From NCBI GenBank assembly GCA_030695945.1, contig JAUYOG010000053.1:146416-210415 (forward strand): 64,000 nt of DNA, written 5' to 3'. A program made the position numbers and the translations under genes. Under the pieces are notes generated by a model that did not search any database, was not told the DNA's origin, and saw only the letters and a program-made list of their open reading frames with translations. Of this stretch, positions 8,345 to 18,120 are shown in pieces. The stretch's first letter is position 1; every line of letters starts with the position of its first letter. Source of the stretch: Ramlibacter sp. (GTDB lineage Bacteria > Pseudomonadota > Gammaproteobacteria > Burkholderiales > Burkholderiaceae_C).

Positions 8345-9247
8345 ATGCCTTCCATCCGCACACTCAAGAGCTTCCTGGCTGTGGCGCGCCATGGCAGCTT
8401 TGCCGCCGCCGGCAAGGAGATCGGCCTCACCGCGGCTGCGGTGGGCCTGCAGATCCGGTCGCTGGAAACCGACCTGAACCAGACATTGTTCGACCGCAGC
8501 GGGCGGGCCATCGTCCTGAACACGGCGGGGCGCGGCCTGGTCGACCCGGTGAAGGAACTGGTGGCGCGCTACGAGTCGCTGCCGGCCCGGCAGCGCGGGG
8601 AGGAGCTCACCGGCACAGTCGTGATCGGCGCGCTGGTGTCGGCCCTGATGGGGTCCTTCGCCGACGGCCTGTGGGCCCTGATGCGCAAGCACCCGGGGCT
8701 GGAAGTGAAATTGTTCGCCGGGCTGTCGGCGGACTTCGCGCGGCGCGTCGACCAGGGGGAACTGGACGCCGCCGTGATCACGCAGCCACCCGACCGCCTG
8801 CCCTCGAACCTGATATGGACGGCGTTGTATTCCGAACCCCTGGTCCTGATCGTGCCGCGGCGTCCGCACTTCGCCATGCACGCGAACCCGCTGGAAATCC
8901 TCATGCAATGCCCGTTCCTGCGCTTCGACCGCCAAGCCTGGACCGGGCATCTGGTCAATGAGGCGCTGGAACAGTGCGGTGCCACCGTCAGGGAAGGCAT
9001 GGAGCTGAATTCCGTGGAGGCCATCGTGGCCCTGGTGCGCCAGGGCTTCGGCGTGTCGATCGTGCCGCAGCTGGCAAACGTGCAATGGTCGCGCGACCGG
9101 ATGCTGCGGATCGTGCCGCTGCCCGCGATCACGGTGCAGCGCCATGTCGGACTGCTCGAGCGCAAGCAGCACAGCCGAAAGCGTTTCACCGACGCGATCA
9201 AGGCCTATTTTGCGTCCGGCAACCTCGGCCGGGCGGGCGCCCCTTGA
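8345..9247 (+). CDS. LysR-family transcriptional regulator
   Basis: A 300-residue regulator with an N-terminal winged HTH (IRTLKSFLAVARHGSFAAAGKEIGLTAAAVGLQIRSLE split over residues 4-41) and a C-terminal effector-binding domain of LysR type. It is divergent from the sulfonate/dicarboxylate-like operon and probably its activator, with the pathway substrate or an intermediate as co-inducer. The start at 8345 places the HTH at the usual position. The stop codon overlaps the -35 region of the groES heat-shock promoter. Confidence 0.88.
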   Translation: MPSIRTLKSFLAVARHGSFAAAGKEIGLTAAAVGLQIRSLETDLNQTLFDRSGRAIVLNTAGRGLVDPVKELVARYESLPARQRGEELTGTVVIGALVSALMGSFADGLWALMRKHPGLEVKLFAGLSADFARRVDQGELDAAVITQPPDRLPSNLIWTALYSEPLVLIVPRRPHFAMHANPLEILMQCPFLRFDRQAWTGHLVNEALEQCGATVREGMELNSVEAIVALVRQGFGVSIVPQLANVQWSRDRMLRIVPLPAITVQRHVGLLERKQHSRKRFTDAIKAYFASGNLGRAGAP

Positions 9248-9270
9248 AACCGGGGCGAAATCCCTTATGA
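9243..9270 (+). promoter_or_regulatory. Sigma-32-type heat-shock promoter of groESL
   Basis: CTTGAAA at 9243-9249, a 12-base spacer, and CCCTTATGA at 9262-9270 resemble the sigma-32 consensus (CTTGAAA and CCCCATnT). The -35 element overlaps the stop codon of the LysR gene. It sits directly before the CIRCE operator. Confidence 0.65.
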
Positions 9271-9297
9271 TTAGCACTCGCAGGAGATGAGTGCTAA
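9271..9297 (+). promoter_or_regulatory. CIRCE operator (HrcA binding site)
   Basis: TTAGCACTC, nine bases, then GAGTGCTAA: a perfect match to the CIRCE consensus. HrcA represses groE from this element in many bacteria, including betaproteobacteria. Together with the sigma-32-like promoter it implies dual heat-shock control. Confidence 0.95.
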
Positions 9298-9324
9298 CAG
9301 CAGAGCATCTCCTCAAAGTTAATG

Positions 9325-9350
9325 AGCGCTAACTTCGTTGGCGCTTTTTG
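9325..9350 (+). promoter_or_regulatory. Stem-loop with T-run in the groES leader
   Basis: AGCGCTAAC and GTTGGCGCT pair across a TTC loop (9325-9345, one non-Watson-Crick G-U pair) and are followed by five T residues. In the groES 5' leader, downstream of CIRCE and 30 bases before the start codon, this looks like a short intrinsic terminator or an RNA control hairpin. Function is not established. Confidence 0.5.
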
Positions 9351-9380
9351 ATATCCCCAGTTTCAAGTCAAGGAGATGCA

Positions 9381-11382
<2,002 letters not shown>

Positions 11383-11386
11383 CATT

Positions 11387-11417
11387 CACTCAGAAAGCGC
11401 TTCGCGTTTTCTGAGTG
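11387..11417 (+). terminator. Stem-loop after groEL
   Basis: CACTCAGAAA and TTTCTGAGTG form a perfect 10-base-pair stem starting 4 bases after the groEL stop. It lacks a long T-run, so it may stabilise the mRNA end rather than terminate by itself. A stronger terminator follows at 11431. Confidence 0.6.
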
Positions 11418-11430
11418 CTCTAGTCAGACG

Positions 11431-11457
11431 AAAAAACCGGGCAAAGCCCGGTTTTTT
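11431..11457 (+). terminator. Intrinsic terminator of groESL
   Basis: A-run, CCGGGC, AAA loop, GCCCGG, T-run: a strong Rho-independent terminator. It is symmetrical (A-run before, T-run after), so it can work in both directions. Confidence 0.9.
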
Positions 11458-11499
11458 CATGGGGGGGTGCGCTGCATGTTATTTCGCGCACCGAAGAAC

Positions 11500-11529
11500 G
11501 AAAAAACGCCGCTCTGGGAGCGGCTTTTT
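11500..11529 (-). terminator. Bidirectional terminator after the DUF805 gene
   Basis: A-run, GCCGCTC, TGG loop, GAGCGGC, T-run. It lies 17 bases beyond the stop of the minus-strand DUF805 gene and probably ends that transcript. Confidence 0.8.
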
Positions 11530-11545
11530 GTTGCCTCGGCCTTCT

Positions 11546-11923
11546 CTATTGCTGGCCGGGGCCGGGCATGACCGTCGGGGCGTCGGGGGCGGCTTCCTGG
11601 CCTCCGTACTCGTTGGCAGGGCCGCTGGGCTGCACGAAGAAGTACAACAGGACCAGGAAACCGATCAGCGGGATCAGGGCCAGCAGCAGGAACCAGGCGC
11701 TCTTGCCGATGTCGTGCAGGCGGCGCGCACCAACAGCCAGGCTGGGCAACAGCAGGGCGAGCGCGACGAGACCATAAAGAATGTCGCCGCCGATGATGCG
11801 AGCGACGAGCAGCACGACGATCTGGAACAGGAAGAACCACCAGAATTCCGGCCGTGCCGCACGGCCCGAGAAATCGGCGTACTTGTTGAAGCAGGTCTTC
11901 ACTGCTTTCAGGATGTCATCCAT
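11546..11923 (-). CDS. DUF805 family small membrane protein
   Basis: A 125-residue protein with the DUF805 hallmarks FSGRAARPEFWWFFLFQ, a central hydrophobic pair of segments, ARRLHDIGKSAW, and a third segment before a proline/glycine-rich tail. The family is widespread in proteobacterial inner membranes and has no settled function. The ATG at 11923 follows a GGAGA-like ribosome site. It is a single-gene unit on the minus strand. Confidence 0.88.
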   Translation of the reverse strand: MDDILKAVKTCFNKYADFSGRAARPEFWWFFLFQIVVLLVARIIGGDILYGLVALALLLPSLAVGARRLHDIGKSAWFLLLALIPLIGFLVLLYFFVQPSGPANEYGGQEAAPDAPTVMPGPGQQ

Positions 11924-11993
11924 TGCGTCTCCTCGTTGGGTTGATTGCCCGCGCATGATAGGCGTTTGGCGCGGGCGACGCCACTGCTGCGCC

Positions 11994-13544
11994 TCACCCC
12001 CGGATGTGGCGCAGCAGGCCCGCGGTGGAGCCGTCGAGGCCGGCGGCGTCACCGCTGCCGAGCCGCGCGGCCACGTCGAGCGCGAGCACCTTGCCCAGCT
12101 CCACGCCCCACTGGTCGAAGCTGTTGATGCCCCAGAGCGATCCGCTGACGAAGACGCGGTGCTCGTGCATCGCCAGCAAGGCGCCCAGGCTCGCCGGCGT
12201 CAGCGCGTCGAGCAGGAAGAAAGAGCTAGGCCGGTTGCCCGGAAAGTTGCGGTGACCGCCGTCGTCCGCCTTGCCCTGCATGAGCGCCTGGGCTTGCGCC
12301 ATCGCGTTGGCCAACAGGAGGTCATGATGCCCCGGCAGCAGGTGCGCCGGCTTCCTCACCGCGACGAACTCCACCGGCACGACGTCGGTGCCTTGATGCA
12401 ACATCTGGAAGTACGCGTGCTGGCCGTTGGTGCCGGGCTCGCCCCACAGCACGGGCGAAGTTGCGAATGCCACGGCACGGCCCTGCGCATCGACGCGCTT
12501 GCCGTTGCTCTCCATTTCCAGCTGCTGGAGGTACGCCGGCAAGCGGCGCAGCGCGCTGTGATACGGCGCGATGTTGCGGCTGGTGAAGCCGTGGAAGTTG
12601 CGATACCAGACGTCCAGCAGGCCGAGCCGCACCGGCAGGTTGGTCTCCAGCGGCGTCGTGGCGAAGTGACGGTCCATCTCGTGCGCGCCGGCCAGCAACT
12701 CCCGAAACCCCGCGGCGCCGATGGCGATGGCTACCGGCAGCCCAATGGCCGACCACACCGAATAGCGGCCGCCCACCCAGTCCCAGAACCCGAAGGTGGT
12801 CGCAATGCCGAACTCGCGCGCGGCCGCGACGTTGGTCGTGAGCGCCGCGAAGTGCCGTGCGATGTCGCGCCCGCCCTCGGCCTCGAACCAGGCCCTCGCC
12901 GAGCGCGCGTTGGTCATGGTCTCGATGGTGGTAAAGGTTTTCGACGCCACCAGGAACAGTGTGCTGCCGGGGCGGACTCTCCTCAGCACCGCCGCCAGTT
13001 CGTGCCCATCGATGTTGGAGACGAAGTGAAAGCGCTTGCCTTCGGCCGCGAACGACTCCAGTGCCGCGACCGCCATCTGCGGCCCGAGGTCCGAACCGCC
13101 GATGCCGATGTTCACGATGTCGGTGATCGCGCCATCGCCGCGCACCTGCTCCGCGTACGCGAGCATGGCGTCCAGCGTGGAATGGACGAGCGCGAGGTCG
13201 GGGTCACCGCCGTCGCCCGGCGGCGCGCGCAACAGCCAATGCTTGACCGCGCGTTGCTCCGTGTTGTTGACGGCCTCGCCCGCGAACAGGGCGTCGCGGT
13301 GCCGCTCCAGCCCGCACTCGCGCGCCAGTTCCATCAGCAGCGCCTGAGATTGGTTATCGATGAGGTTCTTCGACAGGTCGGCGAACACATGAGGGGCGGC
13401 CTGGCTGAACGCCTGGAAGCGGCCCTCGTCGCGCCGAAAGGCGTCGCGCAGGTCGAGCTTGCTGCCGATGGATTCGAAATGCTCCCGCAAGGCGGCCCAG
13501 GCCGGCGCGTGGTCGCACCGCAGCCGCGTCATGACGTTGTTCAT
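11994..13544 (-). CDS. pgi: Glucose-6-phosphate isomerase
   Basis: Phosphoglucose isomerase of about 516 residues, interconverting glucose-6-P and fructose-6-P. Family signatures are present: NIGIGGSDLGP, SKTFTTIET, GRYSVWSAIGLP and GSLWGINSFDQWGVELGK. The catalytic Glu lies in MESNGKRV/GEPGTNGQHAY contexts and His in the latter. An in-frame ATG three codons upstream (13553) is also possible. It lies 36 bases behind the ATPase gene of the AfuABC-like importer and is probably co-transcribed with it, which points to hexose-phosphate uptake. Confidence 0.95.
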   Translation of the reverse strand: MNNVMTRLRCDHAPAWAALREHFESIGSKLDLRDAFRRDEGRFQAFSQAAPHVFADLSKNLIDNQSQALLMELARECGLERHRDALFAGEAVNNTEQRAVKHWLLRAPPGDGGDPDLALVHSTLDAMLAYAEQVRGDGAITDIVNIGIGGSDLGPQMAVAALESFAAEGKRFHFVSNIDGHELAAVLRRVRPGSTLFLVASKTFTTIETMTNARSARAWFEAEGGRDIARHFAALTTNVAAAREFGIATTFGFWDWVGGRYSVWSAIGLPVAIAIGAAGFRELLAGAHEMDRHFATTPLETNLPVRLGLLDVWYRNFHGFTSRNIAPYHSALRRLPAYLQQLEMESNGKRVDAQGRAVAFATSPVLWGEPGTNGQHAYFQMLHQGTDVVPVEFVAVRKPAHLLPGHHDLLLANAMAQAQALMQGKADDGGHRNFPGNRPSSFFLLDALTPASLGALLAMHEHRVFVSGSLWGINSFDQWGVELGKVLALDVAARLGSGDAAGLDGSTAGLLRHIRG

Positions 13545-13589
13545 GCGTGCCATTATCCGATGCGGCGCGCAAGCCGTGGGCCGTCCTGC

Positions 13590-14648
13590 TTACGTCACCT
13601 GCACCACGGACACCCCATGGTCGGCCAGCCCCAGGCCGACGTCGCTGCCCAGCTCCAGCACGCGGCCCAGGTCGGCCGAGACCACGAAAATCGGGCCCAG
13701 CTCGGTCTCGAAGGTGTACTCGTAGTTGCTGCCCAGGTAGGCCAGCTTGGCCAGCCGCGCCCCCAGCCCCGTGCCCGGCGGGCCGATGTGCCACGCCTCC
13801 GGCCGCACCGCGACCTTCACCGCGCCTTCGACCATGCCCTGGCGCGGCTTGATGCGCAGCGGGCCAAGCGCGACCGTGCCCATCGCATCGGCCTTGGCGG
13901 GGAACAGCATCGCTTCGCCCATGAAACCCGCCACGAACTCCGTGGATGGAAATTCGTACAGGTCCTGCGGCGTGCCTTGCTGCGCGATGATGCCGTGGTC
14001 CATCACGATGATCTGGTCGCTCACGGCCAGCGCCTCGCTCTGGTCGTGCGTCACGTAGGCCACCGTGAGCTTGAGCCGCTGCTGCAGGGATCGGATTTCC
14101 TCGCGCATCTCGCGCCGCAGCCTGGCGTCGAGGTTGGACAGCGGTTCGTCGAAGAGGAGCACCGCCGGCTCCAGCACCAGCGCCCGCGCCAGCGCCACGC
14201 GCTGCTGCTGCCCGCCTGACAATTCGCTGGGCAGCCGGGTGTCGTAGCCGACGAGGCCGACGTTGCGCAACGCCTCGACGGCGCGTGCACGGGCCGCAGC
14301 CTTGGGGATGCCGGACATCCGAAGGCCATACATCACGTTCTCCACCACGTCCATGTGGGGAAAGAGCGCATAGCTCTGGAACATCATGCTCACGTTGCGG
14401 TCGGCCGGGCCGAGCGTCGTGACGTCCCGGCCGTCCACGAGGATGGTGCCGGAGGTGGGCGATTCCAGGCCTGCGATCATGCGCAGTGTCGTTGTCTTGC
14501 CGCAGCCCGAAGGGCCGAGGATGGTCGTCAGCGTCCCGCGCGGCACTGTGAAGCTGATCCCCTTGACGGCCAGCGGCGCCGCGGGGTCCGTGCTGTAGCG
14601 CTTGGTGACTTCGCGGAATTCGATGCCCGCGTCCGGTGCTGCATTCAT
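13590..14648 (-). CDS. ABC transporter ATPase, PotA/FbpC/AfuC type
   Basis: A 352-residue ATPase with Walker A GPSGCGKTT (about 44-52), Q-loop, signature LSGGQQQRVALARAL, Walker B VLLFDEPLSNLD and a C-terminal TOBE-like domain. It energises the adjacent permease. The ATG at 14648 overlaps the permease stop by 4 bases. Sequence type alone covers iron, polyamine, aminoethylphosphonate and hexose-phosphate importers; the pgi and zwf neighbours favour the last. Confidence 0.88.
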   Translation of the reverse strand: MNAAPDAGIEFREVTKRYSTDPAAPLAVKGISFTVPRGTLTTILGPSGCGKTTTLRMIAGLESPTSGTILVDGRDVTTLGPADRNVSMMFQSYALFPHMDVVENVMYGLRMSGIPKAAARARAVEALRNVGLVGYDTRLPSELSGGQQQRVALARALVLEPAVLLFDEPLSNLDARLRREMREEIRSLQQRLKLTVAYVTHDQSEALAVSDQIIVMDHGIIAQQGTPQDLYEFPSTEFVAGFMGEAMLFPAKADAMGTVALGPLRIKPRQGMVEGAVKVAVRPEAWHIGPPGTGLGARLAKLAYLGSNYEYTFETELGPIFVVSADLGRVLELGSDVGLGLADHGVSVVQVT

Positions 14649-16921
14649 GTCATGCCCTGGGTCGTTGCGAGGGCGGGCAGCCGCGCCGCCTTGCGGCGGC
14701 CGAGCTTGCGCTCGCCCACGAGGAACTGGATCAATGCGGTGGCCGCGCTCATCAGCACGATGAGCACGGTGCAATAGGCAAGCGCCACGCCGTAGTCGCC
14801 GTTGCCGACGCGGCCGATGATGTAGGTGGTGGCCAGCTCGTTCTCCGCGGTGACCAGGAAGATCACGGCCGACACGGTGGTGATGGCGCGCACGAAGCTG
14901 TACACCAGCGCCGCCACCAACGCCGGCTTGAGCAGCGGCAGCACCACATGGCGCAGCGTCTGGATGCTCGACGCGCGCAGCATGACGGAGGCCTCGTCGA
15001 GCGCGCGGTCCAGCTGCTTGAACGCCGCCGTCCCCGCGCGCACGCCCACCGGCAGGTTGCGGAACAGGAAGCACAGCACGATGATGAGCCCCGTGCCGGT
15101 CAGCTCGAAAGGCGGCACGTTGAAGGCGAGGATGTAGCTCACGCCCAGCACGGTGCCCGGGATCGCGAACGCCAGCAGGGCGGAGAACTCGAACAGGCCC
15201 TGGCCCTTGAACTCGGTGCGCGCGAGCAGGTAGGCGATCAGCAGGCCCAGCCCTGCCGTCATCGGCGCGGAAATGGCGGCGAGCTTGATGGTGGTGAAGA
15301 AGGAGTTCCACGCCGTGCCCGCCCACACCATGCCGAACTGGCCCCACTCCAGGGCGAATGCCGTGCGGAAGTGGTTCAGCGTCAGCGTGTAGTCGCGCCC
15401 CCAGGTCTGCACGAAGCCGCCCGCGAAGGCGAACAGGTAGACCAGCAGCGTGAATGCGATCCACGGCAGCGCGACGCCGTTCACGATGTGGCGCACGCGC
15501 GGCGGCAGCGGCATCGCGATGCCCGCGTCGCCCTTGCCGCTCACCGTGGTGTAGCTCTGCCTGCCCATCACGGCGCGCTGCAGCGCGAACACCCCGAGCG
15601 CGAACAGCGTGAGGATCCAGGCCAGCGACGCGGCGCGTCCCTGATCGTACTGCGCGCCGACGATGGCGAAGAATATCTCGGTGGAGAGCACCGAGAACTG
15701 GCCGCCGACGACGATCGGGTTCCCGAAATCCGCCATGCTTTCGATGAAGCCGACCAGGAACGCATTCGCGAGTCCCGGGGTGAGCAGCGGCAATGTCACC
15801 GTCATGAAGGTGCGTTGCGGGCTGGCACGCAAGGTCTGCGCCGCTTCCTCGAGGCTGGGCGCCACGCCCTGCACCACGCCGCGCATGATCATGAAGGCGA
15901 TCGGCGTGAAGGCGAAGGTCTGCGCGATCCAAACGCCGAACCAGCCGTAGAACCAGCGTGAGGGCGCGATGCCGAACGCCGACTCGAGCCCCTGGTTGAC
16001 GATGCCGGCGCGGCCGAAGAGCAGGATCAGGCCCAGGCCCACGACGAAGGGCGGCGTGATGATGGGCAGCATGGCGAGCACGTTGAGCGTGCGGCCGTAG
16101 CGTTTGCCCGAACGCTCGGACATCAGCGCCATCAGCGTGCCCAGCAGCGTGGTGCTGGTGGCCGTCATCAGCCCGAGGAACAGCGTGTTCCACGCCACGC
16201 CGCAGCGCACGCCGCCGACGACGCAGCCGAGCCCAAAGTTGCGCTCGTTGGCCACGCGCTCCCACAACGCTCCTAGCGCGAACCGGCCTTCCTCCGAGTA
16301 CATCGCGCTCGAGAGCGCCTTGAGCACGGGAAACAGGATGAACACGGCCAACAGCGTGCCGCTGCCCGCAACGGACGCTGCGATGAACAGATCACCTTTG
16401 AAGAATCCGCGCCGCGCGACGCCGAACGCGGTGAGCATCACCAAGGAGCCCAGCACGACGAATGCGCCCCAGCCCATTCCGAACTGGTTCTTGGACAGTT
16501 CGCCGAATGCAGCCGCGAGCACCGCGCTGTTCCAGCCCTTGGCGCCGATCAGGAAGCCCGACAGGGCGAGGCCCCCCGCCCCCACCAGGCCCCCCGCCAG
16601 CAACAGCGCACCTTGCGACCGGCCCGGCGGCTGCATCAGCGCCGTGGCGGCAATGCCCAGGCCGAACAGCCCCAGCCAGAGCCAGGTGCGCCCGTGCCGC
16701 GCCGCCTGCACCAGGCCATTGGCGGTGTCCTCGCCGCCGAACACACCAGGGATCGCCATCAACCCATTGCTGTCCTGCATCGCATACCAGGGCAGCACCA
16801 GGTAGCCCGCGATGCCCAAGGCCAGCCACCACCAGATGGCCGTGTTGGCGGAAGGGCGCCGCGTGGAAAACGTGCGCACGCCCAAAGGCGCGAGCTCGCC
16901 TTCCACGGTGGAAGAGGTCAT
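14645..16921 (-). CDS. Fused ABC permease, FbpB/AfuB type
   Basis: A 758-residue inner-membrane permease made of two fused permease domains, with about twelve hydrophobic segments. Each half carries an EAA-type loop (SLEEAAQTLRASPQ in the first, ALDEASVMLRASS in the second). This fused layout is typical of the Fe3+/AfuB/aminoethylphosphonate subfamily. The gene lies between its receptor and ATPase genes with short gaps, so the three form one importer. Confidence 0.87.
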   Translation of the reverse strand: MTSSTVEGELAPLGVRTFSTRRPSANTAIWWWLALGIAGYLVLPWYAMQDSNGLMAIPGVFGGEDTANGLVQAARHGRTWLWLGLFGLGIAATALMQPPGRSQGALLLAGGLVGAGGLALSGFLIGAKGWNSAVLAAAFGELSKNQFGMGWGAFVVLGSLVMLTAFGVARRGFFKGDLFIAASVAGSGTLLAVFILFPVLKALSSAMYSEEGRFALGALWERVANERNFGLGCVVGGVRCGVAWNTLFLGLMTATSTTLLGTLMALMSERSGKRYGRTLNVLAMLPIITPPFVVGLGLILLFGRAGIVNQGLESAFGIAPSRWFYGWFGVWIAQTFAFTPIAFMIMRGVVQGVAPSLEEAAQTLRASPQRTFMTVTLPLLTPGLANAFLVGFIESMADFGNPIVVGGQFSVLSTEIFFAIVGAQYDQGRAASLAWILTLFALGVFALQRAVMGRQSYTTVSGKGDAGIAMPLPPRVRHIVNGVALPWIAFTLLVYLFAFAGGFVQTWGRDYTLTLNHFRTAFALEWGQFGMVWAGTAWNSFFTTIKLAAISAPMTAGLGLLIAYLLARTEFKGQGLFEFSALLAFAIPGTVLGVSYILAFNVPPFELTGTGLIIVLCFLFRNLPVGVRAGTAAFKQLDRALDEASVMLRASSIQTLRHVVLPLLKPALVAALVYSFVRAITTVSAVIFLVTAENELATTYIIGRVGNGDYGVALAYCTVLIVLMSAATALIQFLVGERKLGRRKAARLPALATTQGMT

Positions 16922-16936
16922 GGTCGCGCGGCCGTG

Positions 16937-17953
16937 TCAGCGCGGCAGGGAGTTGACTTCCTTTTCCCAGCGCGAAATCAGGCGGCGGCGCTCCGCGCTC
17001 GCGCCGTACTTCGCGTAGTCGTAGTTGATGAACCTGATCTTCTTGAAATCCGGCACCCGTGCATCGACCTTGGCGGCCTTGTTGCTCGGCACCTGGAATT
17101 GCCGGGCGGCGGCGGCCATCTCCTGCGCAGCCGGCGTCAAGGCCCACTCGTAGAACTTCTTCGCGACGTCCTGGTTGCGCGAGCCCTTGATGATGCTCAT
17201 GGAGCCGATCTCGGCGCCTGTGCCGTCGGCGGGCGTGATGGTTTCGACCGGAAAGCCCTGCATCTTCTCGCCCGGGCCGTCATGGACAAAACTGATCGAC
17301 ACGGCGGTTTCGCCGCGCGCCACGGCCTTGATGGGGCCGGTGCCCGAGCGGGAGTAGGCGCTGACGTTCTTGTGCAGGCCCTTGAGGTACTCGAACGCCT
17401 TGTCCTCGCCCATCAGTTGCACCAGCGTCGCGATCATGGTGTAGGCGGTGCCGCTGGACGCCGGGTTGGCGACCTGGATGTCGCCCTTGTACTCGGGCCG
17501 CGTCAGGTCGGCCCAGGTCCTGGGCACGGCCAGCTTCTTCTTCGCGAGCAGTTCAGGGTTGTAGCCGAAGCCCAGCGGCCCGGAGTAGATGCCGACGGTC
17601 TTGTAATTCGATTGCCTGGCCTGCTGCTGCGCCCACTCGTGCAACTGGGGCAGCGAAGGCGATTTGTATTCGATTGTCAGGCCCTGTTCGGCCGCCTGCA
17701 GGTGCGGATCGCCCGTGCCGCCGAACCAGATGTCGGTCTTGGGATTTTCCTTCTCCGCGATGATCTGGGCCAGCGCCTCGCCCGACCCCTTCATCGATAC
17801 GTTGACCTTGACGCCCGTGGTGCGTGCGTACACGGTGGAAATCATGTTGCACCACTCGGCCTGTACCGAGCAGATGATGTTCACCTGGCCTTGCGCGGCT
17901 GCGCCGAACGACAAGCCGGCCAGCGCGGCGACTGCCATAAGTTTCTTGTTCAT
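16937..17953 (-). CDS. ABC substrate-binding protein, FbpA/AfuA type
   Basis: A 338-residue periplasmic receptor. The ATG at 17953 gives a short signal peptide (MNKKLMAVAALAGLSFGAAAQ). The mature start, NIICSVQAEWCNMISTVYARTTGVKVNV, and DIWFGGTGDPHLQA match the FbpA-like class that includes the hexose-phosphate receptor AfuA. It is the promoter-proximal gene of the importer-pgi operon and is divergent from zwf. No FbpA-type YY iron-ligand pair is evident near the C-terminus (the segment reads INYDYAKYG), so iron is not assured. Confidence 0.82.
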   Translation of the reverse strand: MNKKLMAVAALAGLSFGAAAQGQVNIICSVQAEWCNMISTVYARTTGVKVNVSMKGSGEALAQIIAEKENPKTDIWFGGTGDPHLQAAEQGLTIEYKSPSLPQLHEWAQQQARQSNYKTVGIYSGPLGFGYNPELLAKKKLAVPRTWADLTRPEYKGDIQVANPASSGTAYTMIATLVQLMGEDKAFEYLKGLHKNVSAYSRSGTGPIKAVARGETAVSISFVHDGPGEKMQGFPVETITPADGTGAEIGSMSIIKGSRNQDVAKKFYEWALTPAAQEMAAAARQFQVPSNKAAKVDARVPDFKKIRFINYDYAKYGASAERRRLISRWEKEVNSLPR

Positions 17954-18077
17954 GGGTTCCTTGACGGTAACTGGATTACGATTCAGCATAAACGCGACCC
18001 TCAACCGTGCGGCATGGGGAAAACACCAGTCGTGGGTCTGCATTGGACTCGCGTCCATCGTCCTTTTGGCGTCGTCA

Positions 18078-18092
18078 TGAAACTAAGTTACA
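18078..18092. promoter_or_regulatory. Candidate HexR operator upstream of zwf
   Basis: TGAAA-CTAAG-TTACA matches the HexR half-site pattern TGTAA-N5-TTACA at nine of ten conserved positions. It lies 29 bases before the zwf start and in the shared region with the importer-pgi operon. A hexR gene follows zwf. In Pseudomonas and Shewanella HexR represses zwf from such sites until KDPG accumulates. Confidence 0.6.
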
Positions 18093-18120
18093 GTACCCTT
18101 TCCGCCTTCCCCTATCGACC

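Noticed and set aside
13590..17953. Firm call as a ferric-iron importer
   Set aside because: The family includes several ligands; gene neighbours (pgi, zwf, hexR) and the absence of a clear YY iron-binding pair argue against a firm iron assignment.
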